Positions 6,260 through 12,490 of a stretch of DNA of 42,095 nt are shown here, in pieces (the stretch's first letter is position 1; every line of letters starts with the position of its first letter). The position numbers and the translations under genes were made by a program. The DNA is taken from positions 1 through 42,095 of the IMG/VR virus record IMGVR_UViG_3300005537_000037. The stretch is one strand, 5' to 3'. This stretch comes from a virus. The notes beneath the pieces are model-generated. The model was not told where the DNA came from, ran no database searches, and saw nothing but the letters and a program-made list of their open reading frames with translations.

Positions 6260-6276
6260 TCGATAGCGCGACTCGC
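6260..6276. repeat. 17-bp repeat with internal palindrome, copy 2
   Basis: tcgatagcgcgactcgc occurs here and at 3637-3653. On the minus strand this copy extends to a perfect 6+1+6 palindrome (GCGCGAGTCGCGC), 23 bases before the initiator start codon. It could be a protein-binding site or a short hairpin. Confidence 0.6.
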
Positions 6277-6336
6277 GCCTTACCACCAAAACCGGGGTAC
6301 CTTAAAAACTCTTTCTCTTTCCTCTCTCCGCCATGC

Positions 6337-6580
6337 TCACGCGTCAATCTCATGCAACAATTCCAAGCCAACTAACTTGACCCAGCGGCATCGGCGCGTA
6401 ACCCATTTGCCGCTTTGGCCGATAGGCCCATCCTCGACTGTGCCGCCAACTACCTGCCGTTGCGCTTTGGCAACCGCCTGCAAGCCATCCCCGTTCGCAA
6501 CAACTTTGAGTTGCTCTCGCTGCAATGCGCCTAACCCGGTGTACTTCGCATCAAAAGTTACTTTCCATAGGTTTTTTCAT
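6337..6580 (-). CDS. Small protein needing a frameshift in a six-A run (about 80 aa)
   Basis: ATG 6580 has a strong ribosome site (GAGGAAAG, spacing 3) but reads only nine codons before TGA. Removing one A from the run at 6577-6572 joins this start to the long open frame (KNLWKVTFDAKYTGLG, then LQREQLKVVANGDGL). That frame has no good start of its own except TTG at 6525. Either the read has a homopolymer error, the gene is broken, or polymerase or ribosome slippage is used. Product family unknown. Confidence 0.6.
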
Positions 6581-6665
6581 CGCCTTTCCTCTCTCAGTAC
6601 TTTCCCTGCTTTACACTCCATGCTTCATCGGAGAACAGCGGGCGAAACTCCAGCCCAAATTTTTT

Positions 6666-6803
6666 TTACCGCGACAGCCAGCCGATCACGAATGCAATCA
6701 GTAGAGCGATGAAGCCAATCAGCTTCACGAAGAACCATGCCAAGTCACGGCCTGTCAGTTCCCGCCGTTGCTGCGTAGCCACAAACTCAGTCCACAGGCT
6801 CAT
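6666..6803 (-). CDS. Small C-terminal-anchored membrane protein (45 aa)
   Basis: ATG 6803 overlaps the stop of the Cys-rich gene as ATGA. A polar N-terminal half (TEFVATQQRRELTGRD) is followed by a hydrophobic helix (FFVKLIGFIALLIAFVIGWL). It is a tail-anchored membrane protein of unknown role, sitting between recombination and replication genes. Confidence 0.65.
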   Translation of the reverse strand: MSLWTEFVATQQRRELTGRDLAWFFVKLIGFIALLIAFVIGWLSR

Positions 6804-7012
6804 TGGACGCGCTCCAGATTCGCCGTCTGCCCGTATTCCGCTCGCAAGGCTTCCTCCAAGTTGGCGCAGCCGAAGCAATAAATCCTCCGCTCCTTCCCGG
6901 TCGCGCGGTCAAACTGTCTGCGGTCATCGCAGCCGCACACCAGCATGTCCTCGCAGAAGTAGCAGCGGTGCCAGTGCAGTTGATTCACCTTGAAGTCGTG
7001 TTTGTTCTCCAT
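6800..7012 (-). CDS. Cys-rich zinc-binding protein (70 aa)
   Basis: Contains CYFC, CGC and CFGC motifs spaced for one or two zinc sites. The start ATG 7012 has AAGGAG upstream. A long hairpin lies directly before the ribosome site. Probably a small zinc protein of the recombination/replication operon; function unknown. Confidence 0.7.
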   Translation of the reverse strand: MENKHDFKVNQLHWHRCYFCEDMLVCGCDDRRQFDRATGKERRIYCFGCANLEEALRAEYGQTANLERVQ

Positions 7013-7028
7013 TTGCTGTCTCCTTTCT

Positions 7029-7092
7029 CCCCCGCGAGGAACCTGAGTGCTGCAAAGCTGCTGGGGTCATAGGCTCAAGTCCTCGCAGGGGG
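7029..7092 (-). promoter_or_regulatory. Long RNA hairpin upstream of a ribosome site
   Basis: Arms 7029-7040 and 7080-7092 pair over 12 bases (CCCCC and GCGAGGA against TCCTCGC and GGGGG, with one bulged base). The stem extends through 7042-7047 and 7074-7079, where one pair is G-U only in minus-strand RNA. That points to function as transcript, not as DNA. There is no U-run after it; the ribosome site of the 70-aa gene follows. It may be an RNase site, a translational control or a stability hairpin after the exonuclease gene. Confidence 0.6.
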
Positions 7093-7097
7093 ATTTG

Positions 7098-7808
7098 TCA
7101 CGCATCTGACAAACTCTCTCCCTGCCAAGCTGGAATCTGCGCTCGCGGCACAAGGCTTTCTCGCAACAGACCTTCGAGTCCATGCCGCAACCTCAGCGTC
7201 AGGTCGTCCACTTCTTTCAGGAACACGATTGCTTCCGCTTCCATTACCGCGATCTTCTGCGGGTCACGATTCAGCCGGCAAACGAACAGGTCTAGCGGGT
7301 CGGGGAAGTCGGGATTGTAGGAAACGAAGTCCACCCACTTCCGCCCGGTACACGCCAATTGCCAAGTCATCTGCGGGAGATATTCGTCGGGCACGGTTTC
7401 GCCTAGCAGGTACTCCGCATGGGTGTTGCGCTTGGGACACTTGATTTCCAGCAACCCCTCTTCGCCCACGAGTCCGTCAGGTGAGCACCCGGCCATCGTG
7501 ATTTCGGGATGGAGAACAAAGTCCACGGTCTCAACCGAGCATTCCGTCCGCAGTTCGTAGGCGCATCGTGCCAGCGGCTCAAACTCGATTCCGCGCTCCA
7601 TCCAAATCGAAACGTAATGGTCGGCGGGTTTGCGCGTGATGCGTTCAACGGCCAAGTCCATCCGCAGGTCGAGGTAGGCTTGCAGCGGTGTTTTTGGATC
7701 TCGCTTACGCTTGGTTACGGCGTCAGCGATGCGGGAAGCTGTCAGTTTCCCTAGGTGCTGCTCGAACCAAAGCTCAGTGCCCTGTCCGCCGCAGTTGATG
7801 ATGTTCAT
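7098..7808 (-). CDS. YqaJ/λ-exonuclease-like recombination nuclease (236 aa)
   Basis: Matches the YqaJ viral recombinase family. GTELWFEQHLGKLTASRIAD is near the N-terminus and ERGIEFEPLAR near 71-81. The catalytic core is CSPDGLVGEEGLLEIKCP at about 108-125, with Asp111, Glu121 and Lys123 as the PD-(D/E)XK triad. PQMTWQLACTG follows. It resects 5' ends of linear dsDNA to give 3' tails. Its start overlaps the ERF gene by four bases, so the pair forms an exonuclease-annealase system. Confidence 0.93.
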   Translation of the reverse strand: MNIINCGGQGTELWFEQHLGKLTASRIADAVTKRKRDPKTPLQAYLDLRMDLAVERITRKPADHYVSIWMERGIEFEPLARCAYELRTECSVETVDFVLHPEITMAGCSPDGLVGEEGLLEIKCPKRNTHAEYLLGETVPDEYLPQMTWQLACTGRKWVDFVSYNPDFPDPLDLFVCRLNRDPQKIAVMEAEAIVFLKEVDDLTLRLRHGLEGLLRESLVPRAQIPAWQGESLSDA

Positions 7809-8557
7809 GCGCGTAACTCACTCTCGCGCTTCTTGCGAGCTTCCATGTAGAGCGTCACGGCTTTGGCAGATTGCTTCTTGAGCCCGTCTGCTACCGCGTC
7901 TTTGTAGTGCTTTGTCAGTTCTTCGAGCGTTTGAGATTCCACGATCAGCGCGAGGAAGTCCGCCGCCTCGCCCATCGTCACGCCGTCCGTGTCCTCGTCG
8001 CCCGTGGCTCCGCCTGTCACACCCAGGAACGTATAGCGCCGCAGATAGCTCACGCCCGAACTGATGGACTGAACAGGATTCTTTGACCCGCTAGTATCGG
8101 GCGGCCCTTCCAACGTGTTCGTCTCGAAGTGCCCCGCCGTATGCTTGAGAATGCAGGTGACTGAGATTGACTTCCCGTCAGGGCTTTGGCTCTGCGTCCA
8201 CTTGTAGCTGAGGCCGTGCTTCGCCATGATCGGGCGGTATTGCTCGATAGCCTCATCGAGCGGGGTGTACTTGTAGGCAGTTTTCCCCGGCCCGAAGCTG
8301 ACTTCTTTCGTCTTTCGGAGCACCGGAGCCTCAGCCTGAAAAGCCGCGAACGCCGCGTCGAACGCCTTACGAGCTTCGGTCTTTTCAAATCGCTCCTGAA
8401 GCTCCAAGAGCTTTGTCAGTGTTTCCACGTCCGCGCCGCGCTGAATCGCTTCGTAGAGCACGCTTGTCGGCGTTGGCAGGGCTGGCGCGGCTTTCACGAT
8501 CTCCGCTCCGCTCTCACCATTCGCCGGAACCAAAGTTGCCTGTTTAGTTGGCCCCAT
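7805..8557 (-). CDS. erf: ERF-family single-strand annealing protein (250 aa)
   Basis: Residues 60 to about 190 carry the ERF pattern: KAFDAAFAAFQAEAPVLRKT, YKYTPLDEAIEQYRPIM, GLSYKWTQS, SVTCILKHTAGHFETNTL, and SSGVSYLRRYTFLGVTGG with DEDTDG. Such proteins bind ssDNA and anneal complementary strands in phage recombination, and circularise packaged genomes in P22. It is paired with the YqaJ nuclease. Its start overlaps the 54-aa gene by 14 bases. Confidence 0.93.
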   Translation of the reverse strand: MGPTKQATLVPANGESGAEIVKAAPALPTPTSVLYEAIQRGADVETLTKLLELQERFEKTEARKAFDAAFAAFQAEAPVLRKTKEVSFGPGKTAYKYTPLDEAIEQYRPIMAKHGLSYKWTQSQSPDGKSISVTCILKHTAGHFETNTLEGPPDTSGSKNPVQSISSGVSYLRRYTFLGVTGGATGDEDTDGVTMGEAADFLALIVESQTLEELTKHYKDAVADGLKKQSAKAVTLYMEARKKRESELRA

Positions 8558-8708
8558 CGCTCACCTCCTCCTCTTGAATCTTCGGTCTCGGTCTGCTCAA
8601 AGGAGAGCCGCCGTACAAGCTGGAAAAGAGGTTGCGCTCTAGTTCCTCGATTGGCTCGTCCCACGGCCCGTCATGCCATTGGTAAGGAGGAGGTTCTAGG
8701 TTGCTCAT
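8544..8708 (-). CDS. Small acidic, proline-rich protein (54 aa)
   Basis: ATG 8708 overlaps the stop of the Ala-rich gene as ATGA, and the 3' end overlaps the start of the ERF gene. The product has a Pro/Trp-rich N-terminus (LEPPPYQWHDGPWDEP) and an acidic C-terminus. No family recognised. Confidence 0.6.
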   Translation of the reverse strand: MSNLEPPPYQWHDGPWDEPIEELERNLFSSLYGGSPLSRPRPKIQEEEVSDGAN

Positions 8709-9559
8709 AGCTGCACCGCTATCATTCGCTCAACAAGTTGGAGAGCGGATTCTTGCATGCTGGCGACGGTAGGAGCCAGCTTCGCCCTGGCAGCGTCCCA
8801 GGCAGCGGCCCTGGCAGCGTCCCAGGCAGCAGCCCTGGCAGCGTCCCAGGCAGCAGCCCTGGCAGCGTCCCAGGCAGCGGCCCTGGCAGCGTCCCAGGCA
8901 GCGGCCCAGGCAGCGGCCCCGGCAGCAGCAGCCCCGGCAGCGTCCCCGGCAGCGTCCCCGGCAGCAGCAGCCCCGGCAGCGGCCCTGGCAGCGGCCCAGG
9001 CAGCAGCGTCCCAGGCAGCGTCCCTGGCAGCGGCCCAGGCAGCGTCCCCGGCAGCGTCCCTGGCAGCGTCCCTGGCAGCGTCCCAGGCAGCGTCCCAGGC
9101 AGCGCTTGCATCTTTCCGCACTGCTTCTATCGGGCCACGAATGGACGGCAACTGCGAGAAGGCGGTAATTTCTGGAAGGTTGGCGAGTGAATCCGCTTGC
9201 GCATTGAGTCCTGCGAGGCGCAACCATGCAACGGTGTGCGTGCGAATCAGCCAATCCGCCGCCATGACTCCGCGCTTTTCTTCTAGCGATTTATTGCGCG
9301 TGTTCACCAACTTTGGAATCAAGGGCTTGAGCAGGCGGTCGCGCTCGGCATCCGTGGGAAGTGAATCGTTCCACGAACGGAGAAATGCAGAGATAATTGG
9401 GCAGGCGCATTCGGGATTGTCGCTCCACTTTTCCCCGGCCACATACGCAACTGCTTCCATTACGCAGAAGGTCGAATCTGGCGAGTGTGCGCCTTTCTTG
9501 AGTGACCATTTCTCGAATTTCTTCCAGCGTTCCTCAATGATTTGAACTTGTGTCGTCAT
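8705..9559 (-). CDS. Ala-rich tetrapeptide-repeat protein (284 aa)
   Basis: The start is ATG 9559, behind GAGAGGGAAA. Residues 1-150 form a globular domain with CVMEAVAYVAGEKWSDNPEC, then FLRSWND and MAADWLIRTHTVAWL. This resembles a widespread bacterial and phage hypothetical family that ends in Ala-rich repeats. Residues about 152-257 are tetrapeptides of the type [W/R/G]-[D/A]-A-A, expected to form a long helix. A short helical tail follows. No enzymatic residues are obvious. Immunity-type proteins with similar repeats exist, so a protective role is possible. Confidence 0.8.
   Translation of the reverse strand: MTTQVQIIEERWKKFEKWSLKKGAHSPDSTFCVMEAVAYVAGEKWSDNPECACPIISAFLRSWNDSLPTDAERDRLLKPLIPKLVNTRNKSLEEKRGVMAADWLIRTHTVAWLRLAGLNAQADSLANLPEITAFSQLPSIRGPIEAVRKDASAAWDAAWDAARDAARDAAGDAAWAAARDAAWDAAAWAAARAAAGAAAAGDAAGDAAGAAAAGAAAWAAAWDAARAAAWDAARAAAWDAARAAAWDAARAAAWDAARAKLAPTVASMQESALQLVERMIAVQL
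8789..9104. repeat. Imperfect 12-bp tandem repeat array
   Basis: About 26 units of GGCAGCGTCCCN or GGCAGCGGCCCN, with a few GGCAGCAGC insertions. The unit length is a multiple of three, so the minus-strand gene stays in frame, and four other frames also remain open through it. Unit differences are mostly single bases, consistent with growth by slippage. Confidence 0.95.
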
Positions 9560-9570
9560 GGCTTTCCCTC

Positions 9571-9801
9571 TCAGGCTTGCACATGCTTTTCCTCCCACTG
9601 CTCCCAATAGTCCGCAATCGCTTCCTCTTCGGTTTCTCCATAGCCTTGGCATGGATGGCAGTCCTCGCATCCGCAATAACCCGGCTCCCAGTAGGCTACA
9701 AATTGCATCGAGCGAGGCCCGTAAGTCGGGCTGACTGTCAGCTTGGCTTCCTTGTTCGGCGCATCGCCGCCAGTCCACAGGATTGCTTTTAGTTCGCTCA
9801 T
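9571..9801 (-). CDS. Cys-rich hypothetical protein (76 aa)
   Basis: ATG 9801 follows TGAGGAGC. The centre has YCGCEDCHPCQGYGETEEEA, a compact set of four cysteines followed by an acidic helix. The N-terminal part is β-like. It looks like a small phage metal-binding protein in the early operon; function unknown. Confidence 0.7.
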   Translation of the reverse strand: MSELKAILWTGGDAPNKEAKLTVSPTYGPRSMQFVAYWEPGYCGCEDCHPCQGYGETEEEAIADYWEQWEEKHVQA

Positions 9802-9811
9802 GGCTAGCTCC

Positions 9812-10129
9812 TCACTTCGGCTTGAGAAGTCGAATAGGCTTCGCTCGCGGTGGAAGTCCAAGCTGCGCACCAGCCGCCAGACGCATTTCGTAGACCAGCC
9901 TGTCGATGTACTCCTTGCCGTAGATTGCAGCCAAGGCTCCCGCATTGTCCGAACGGCGCACGCAACGCTCGCACTCGCCGGTCAGTCCTTCCTTGAACCG
10001 CTCCGCTATCGCCTCGATCTCTTCGATGGGCAAAGCACGGCTCTGCCGAGAGGGAAGGCGAACGTTCCGCGTCGGGAGCGTTATATTATGTTTCCAAGCA
10101 ATTTTCGCAAAGGTTTCGTGGGCTTTCAT
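9812..10129 (-). CDS. Hypothetical early protein (105 aa)
   Basis: A basic, mostly helical protein with a CERC pair near residue 55. ALPIEEIEAIAERFKEGLTG precedes this motif. It starts at ATG 10129, five bases after the previous stop. No recognised family. The next gene starts ten bases downstream. Confidence 0.7.
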   Translation of the reverse strand: MKAHETFAKIAWKHNITLPTRNVRLPSRQSRALPIEEIEAIAERFKEGLTGECERCVRRSDNAGALAAIYGKEYIDRLVYEMRLAAGAQLGLPPRAKPIRLLKPK

Positions 10130-10134
10130 GGGGA

Positions 10135-10293
10135 TTATTCCTGCTCGGCTTTCTGGATGGCTTCGCGCAGCAAAGGTACAGATGCCTGAATTTGCTGGCA
10201 GAACATCTCGCCGGAGTGCTCATCGAGAAACGTATGTTTCACTGCGCCAAATGACTGCACAGGGCCGCGCTTGGTTTCAAACCAGTTGCTCAT
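10135..10293 (-). CDS. Hypothetical small protein (52 aa)
   Basis: ATG 10293 overlaps the previous stop as ATGA. The product contains WFETKRGPVQSFGAVKHTF and a helical C-terminus (VPLLREAIQKAEQ). Third gene of the early operon behind the HTH gene. Function unknown. Confidence 0.6.
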   Translation of the reverse strand: MSNWFETKRGPVQSFGAVKHTFLDEHSGEMFCQQIQASVPLLREAIQKAEQE

Positions 10294-10448
10294 GCTGCGG
10301 CTCCCTGCTCCTTGGATTGCTCGCCAGTTTGCTTCCTATCCTCAGCAGCTTTGGCGCAATCTGCACAAACCTTATGACCACCGACGAAATACAATCCTGG
10401 CCGCTTGTTGCAATCGTCACAATTTCGGACTGCCCATTCGTATCTCAT
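10290..10448 (-). CDS. Zinc-ribbon microprotein (52 aa)
   Basis: ATG 10448 overlaps the stop of the HTH gene (ATGA). It contains two CxxC pairs, CDDC and CADC, about 18 residues apart, forming a zinc ribbon. The C-terminal tail is polar and helical. Probably a DNA- or protein-binding adapter; role unknown. Confidence 0.65.
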   Translation of the reverse strand: MRYEWAVRNCDDCNKRPGLYFVGGHKVCADCAKAAEDRKQTGEQSKEQGAAA

Positions 10449-10663
10449 GCTGTCACGCTTTCCGCTTCCCGCGCCTTGGGCCGATATTCGGTTATGGCTT
10501 CCAATCCCAGCGGGTCAAGCAAGGATACGCCGGGGCTTCGCAGCCCGTTCAAAACATCTGACAGGTAAGATGGCGAGATGCCGAGCTTTTTGGCCAAGGC
10601 AGCCTGTGAGCCTTCCTCTTCGGCCATCCGATTGAGCTTTTTGATTAGTTGCTGCGATGTCAT
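10445..10663 (-). CDS. Cro/cI-like HTH regulator (72 aa)
   Basis: Residues 18-40 (SQAALAKKLGISPSYLSDVL) form a typical XRE-family helix-turn-helix with the recognition helix SPSYLSDVLNG. At 72 aa it is of Cro size, with no C-terminal dimerisation domain. It is the first gene of the early operon. Its promoter places the -10 box six bases from the ATG, and a 20-bp palindrome covers both, so it probably represses itself. No divergent partner repressor is present nearby. Confidence 0.88.
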   Translation of the reverse strand: MTSQQLIKKLNRMAEEEGSQAALAKKLGISPSYLSDVLNGLRSPGVSLLDPLGLEAITEYRPKAREAESVTA

Positions 10664-10665
10664 GA

Positions 10666-10698
10666 GCGCATATTCGCTTATGCGCGTATGGATGTCAA
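10666..10698 (-). promoter_or_regulatory. Early promoter with overlapping operator
   Basis: On the minus strand a perfect -35 (TTGACA, 10698-10693), a 17-base spacer and a -10-like GAATAT (10675-10670) lie six bases before the ATG of the HTH gene. This predicts a leaderless or almost leaderless mRNA, as for λ cI. The palindrome at 10666-10685, arms GCGCATA/TATGCGC, covers the -10 box and is the likely operator. Confidence 0.7.
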
Positions 10699-10751
10699 GC
10701 GGAAAATGGAGTACTAGCGAAAAACGGTACTACTTCTGTGGATTTGTGTCT

Positions 10752-10812
10752 AAAAAGGCAGCCCCGCCCCCTAAAGAGCCTGAGTGGGGTCAGGCCGCTA
10801 GGGAAGCGGGGC
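10752..10812 (-). terminator. Intrinsic terminator of the late operon
   Basis: On the minus strand GCCCCGC pairs with GCGGGGC. Inside it CCCTA pairs with TAGGG, and the apex is CCTGA/TCAGG. CTGCC and a run of five T follow. It lies 25 bases after the last late gene and before the early promoter, so it insulates the HTH gene from late transcription. Confidence 0.85.
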
Positions 10813-10836
10813 CGTGGGGTGGTAGAGGGAAAGTCT

Positions 10837-10998
10837 CTAAGGTCTGCTGCTAGGGTCTCTGGAAATGGCTCCCAAGGCTGCTACGGCGGCTGCTAGAGCC
10901 AACTGCTTCCAGTTTACCCCGTTTATGAATACGTGCGCGGCTGCTATGGCTGCGCCGCCGAGAGTGGTCTTCAGATGGCCGAAAATGTTGCTCAACAT
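10837..10998 (-). CDS. Small holin-like membrane protein (53 aa)
   Basis: ATG 10998 follows GGAGGA. The sequence starts like many phage holin-type microproteins: a short amphipathic helix (IFGHLKTTLGGAAIAAAHVF), then NGVNWKQ, then a hydrophobic helix (LALAAAVAALGAI). It overlaps the stop of no gene and is the last gene of the late operon. Its place beside the DUF5675 gene supports a lysis role, but this is inferred. Confidence 0.65.
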   Translation of the reverse strand: MLSNIFGHLKTTLGGAAIAAAHVFINGVNWKQLALAAAVAALGAISRDPSSRP

Positions 10999-11001
10999 GG
11001 G

Positions 11002-11445
11002 TTATTCCTCCAAGTCTAAGGTTTCTACTGGTCGTTGCTGTCCGGGCGGATCGAAAATCTGGATGGAGCAGCCTTCCGGTGTTTGCTCGACGGCCTGCTC
11101 GATAGCGGGATACAGCGCGTTGAAGGCATCCCGCGTGAAGAAGATTTGATCTTGGGCCTTGCTCTTGCCTACCAGGATGCAGCCCTCCGAGGCTCCCGGC
11201 ACGTTGCCCCAATGGATTTCGCAATAGGAAACGCCGGGGGTGTCGCGCAGCAAGGGCATGGGCCTGCCAAAGTGCGGGGAGTTATAGATGCTGATTTTAT
11301 AGGTTCCGGCCTGTACCCGATGGAAAGGAGAATTGACGCTTGGCCCGGGCCGTTCCAGCGTCCAACAGCCATGCACGCCGTCAATGAACAATTCGCCTTG
11401 GGTTGAGATCGCGGATTCCGACTGGCGGTAAAGAGCAAGCCTCAC
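11002..11445 (-). CDS. DUF5675 / YkuD-like protein, possible lysis enzyme (147 aa)
   Basis: GTG 11445 is the start. The fold markers are ELFIDGVHGCWTLERPG, then VQAGTYKISIYNSPHFG, and a core EIHWGNVPGASEGCILVG. In the core a His and a Gly-Cys pair resemble the catalytic arrangement of L,D-transpeptidases. DUF5675 proteins are common in phages, often near lysis genes. No lysozyme, amidase or transglycosylase is otherwise visible, so this is one candidate for the cell-wall enzyme. Confidence 0.75.
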   Translation of the reverse strand: MRLALYRQSESAISTQGELFIDGVHGCWTLERPGPSVNSPFHRVQAGTYKISIYNSPHFGRPMPLLRDTPGVSYCEIHWGNVPGASEGCILVGKSKAQDQIFFTRDAFNALYPAIEQAVEQTPEGCSIQIFDPPGQQRPVETLDLEE

Positions 11446-11446
11446 T

Positions 11447-11650
11447 TCAATGTCCGTTCATCCCGCGCGGATAGCGGATGCCTTTGACTTCCAGCGGCCC
11501 CTCGTCTTCCTCATGCAGATGAGGCCGATATTCCCCAAGTGTCCACATGAGTTTGCGAAAGCCAAAGTAGGCGGCTGCAAGCGTCGGAATGAGATAGACA
11601 GCCCCTTCCGTCAGGATGTGCTGCCAGTTAAGACCAGTTTCAGGGGGCAT
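11447..11650 (-). CDS. Holin-like protein with one membrane helix (67 aa)
   Basis: ATG 11650 follows AGGAG. A hydrophobic segment (GAVYLIPTLAAAYFGF) lies at about residues 17-33, then a polar, acidic C-terminus (HLHEEDEGP). It is grouped with two other small membrane proteins and the DUF5675 gene, so a pinholin or antiholin role is likely but unproved. Confidence 0.6.
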   Translation of the reverse strand: MPPETGLNWQHILTEGAVYLIPTLAAAYFGFRKLMWTLGEYRPHLHEEDEGPLEVKGIRYPRGMNGH

Positions 11651-11658
11651 GGGTTCTC

Positions 11659-11778
11659 CTAGGGAATCCACAAGATCGCTGAGATCACACACAAGCAGAC
11701 TAAGACTCCGCACAAGAATCCGCCTACCCAGATGTGGATGTCGCGCATTTCGCTTGGGAACAGGTTGCGGAGGTTCAC
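11659..11778 (-). CDS. Small membrane protein (39 aa)
   Basis: GTG 11778 overlaps the stop of the upstream gene as GTGA. One hydrophobic helix (VGGFLCGVLVCLCVISAILW) fills the C-terminal half. It belongs to the probable lysis block. Confidence 0.6.
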   Translation of the reverse strand: MNLRNLFPSEMRDIHIWVGGFLCGVLVCLCVISAILWIP

Positions 11779-12032
11779 TGGAGCGCGTCCCTTTCGGCTT
11801 GCTCTATTTCTTCTGCGCGGCGCAAATCTCCCTGCTCGGCTTTCACTCCGTGGTTTGGCTGAATTTTGTCGAGCCACCAGACCATGAATTTGCCCAACAG
11901 GTTCCCACGTTGCGCGGCTCGCTGACTTCTGGCACTCATTGTTTCGTCGGGCAGACCGCCAGTGATGATGTTGGCCTCTTGGTCTGCCCCGACGAGCACG
12001 TTATGGATGTATTCCTCTAGCTTTTTGAACAT
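11775..12032 (-). CDS. Conserved phage hypothetical of the lysis block (85 aa)
   Basis: Contains GLPDETMSARSQRAAQRGN and then FMVWWLDKIQPNHG, a pattern seen in proteins next to holins in many tailed phages. The C-terminus is a charged helix. Starts 17 bases from the divergent plus-strand HNH gene. Molecular role unknown. Confidence 0.7.
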   Translation of the reverse strand: MFKKLEEYIHNVLVGADQEANIITGGLPDETMSARSQRAAQRGNLLGKFMVWWLDKIQPNHGVKAEQGDLRRAEEIEQAERDALQ

Positions 12033-12049
12033 GGTAAAATAGCCTTGTT

Positions 12050-12490
12050 ATGCCTGGTCATCGTGATCGAGAACCTCTTGCTAATCGCTTTTTGAAAAAA
12101 GTTTACAAGACTGAGAATTGTTGGTTTTGGCTTGGAAGCCGATTCAATAATGGGCATGGCAAAATGACCGTTGCCGAAGTGCAGCAAGTCGCCACGCACG
12201 TTTCTTGGTTTCTTGCGCATGGCGAATGGCCGCCCGCTGACAAGTTGGTTCTCCATACCTGCGACATCCGCCAATGTGTTAGACCGGATCATCTCTTCCT
12301 TGGAACTCAGGGCGAAAATACAAGGGATGCGGTTAGTAAGGGCTGTCACGGTCGCATCCCTGGAGAAACATGCAAATGGGGACATCGGTATGACCGCTTC
12401 GTGCCGCATACAAATCCAAGCGGCAGGGTAATTCGGCGCGGTATCTGTCTAGCTTGCAAACGAGCATCTTGGCGAAGAACTAGAACGTAA
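12050..12490 (+). CDS. HNH homing-type endonuclease (146 aa)
   Basis: A plus-strand gene within a minus-strand operon. It has the HNH_3-type core: CWFWLGSRFNNGHGKM, then HVSWFLAHGEWP, VLHTCDIRQCVRPDHLFLG and TQGENTRDAV. The catalytic region is LHTCD..C..PDHL. A second Cys pair (CKWG, CLACKR) in the C-terminal part suggests a zinc finger for DNA binding. Opposite orientation and tight fit between two late genes suggest a mobile insertion. It overlaps the next gene by 11 bases tail to tail. Confidence 0.88.
   Translation: MPGHRDREPLANRFLKKVYKTENCWFWLGSRFNNGHGKMTVAEVQQVATHVSWFLAHGEWPPADKLVLHTCDIRQCVRPDHLFLGTQGENTRDAVSKGCHGRIPGETCKWGHRYDRFVPHTNPSGRVIRRGICLACKRASWRRTRT

Noticed and set aside
7029-7092. 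Possible tRNA
   Set aside because: The fold is one long hairpin; there is no T-arm GTTCRA motif, cloverleaf or acceptor stem of seven pairs.
8722-9254. Long GSVPG-, LPGT- and CLGR-type open frames across the repeat
   Set aside because: They are by-products of a 12-base tandem repeat in the Ala-rich gene; none has a ribosome site, and their sequences outside the repeat are not protein-like.
10445-10663. Full lysogeny module
   Set aside because: Only a Cro-sized HTH gene was found; no integrase, excisionase, attachment core or LexA-type repressor was seen anywhere, so temperate lifestyle cannot be claimed.
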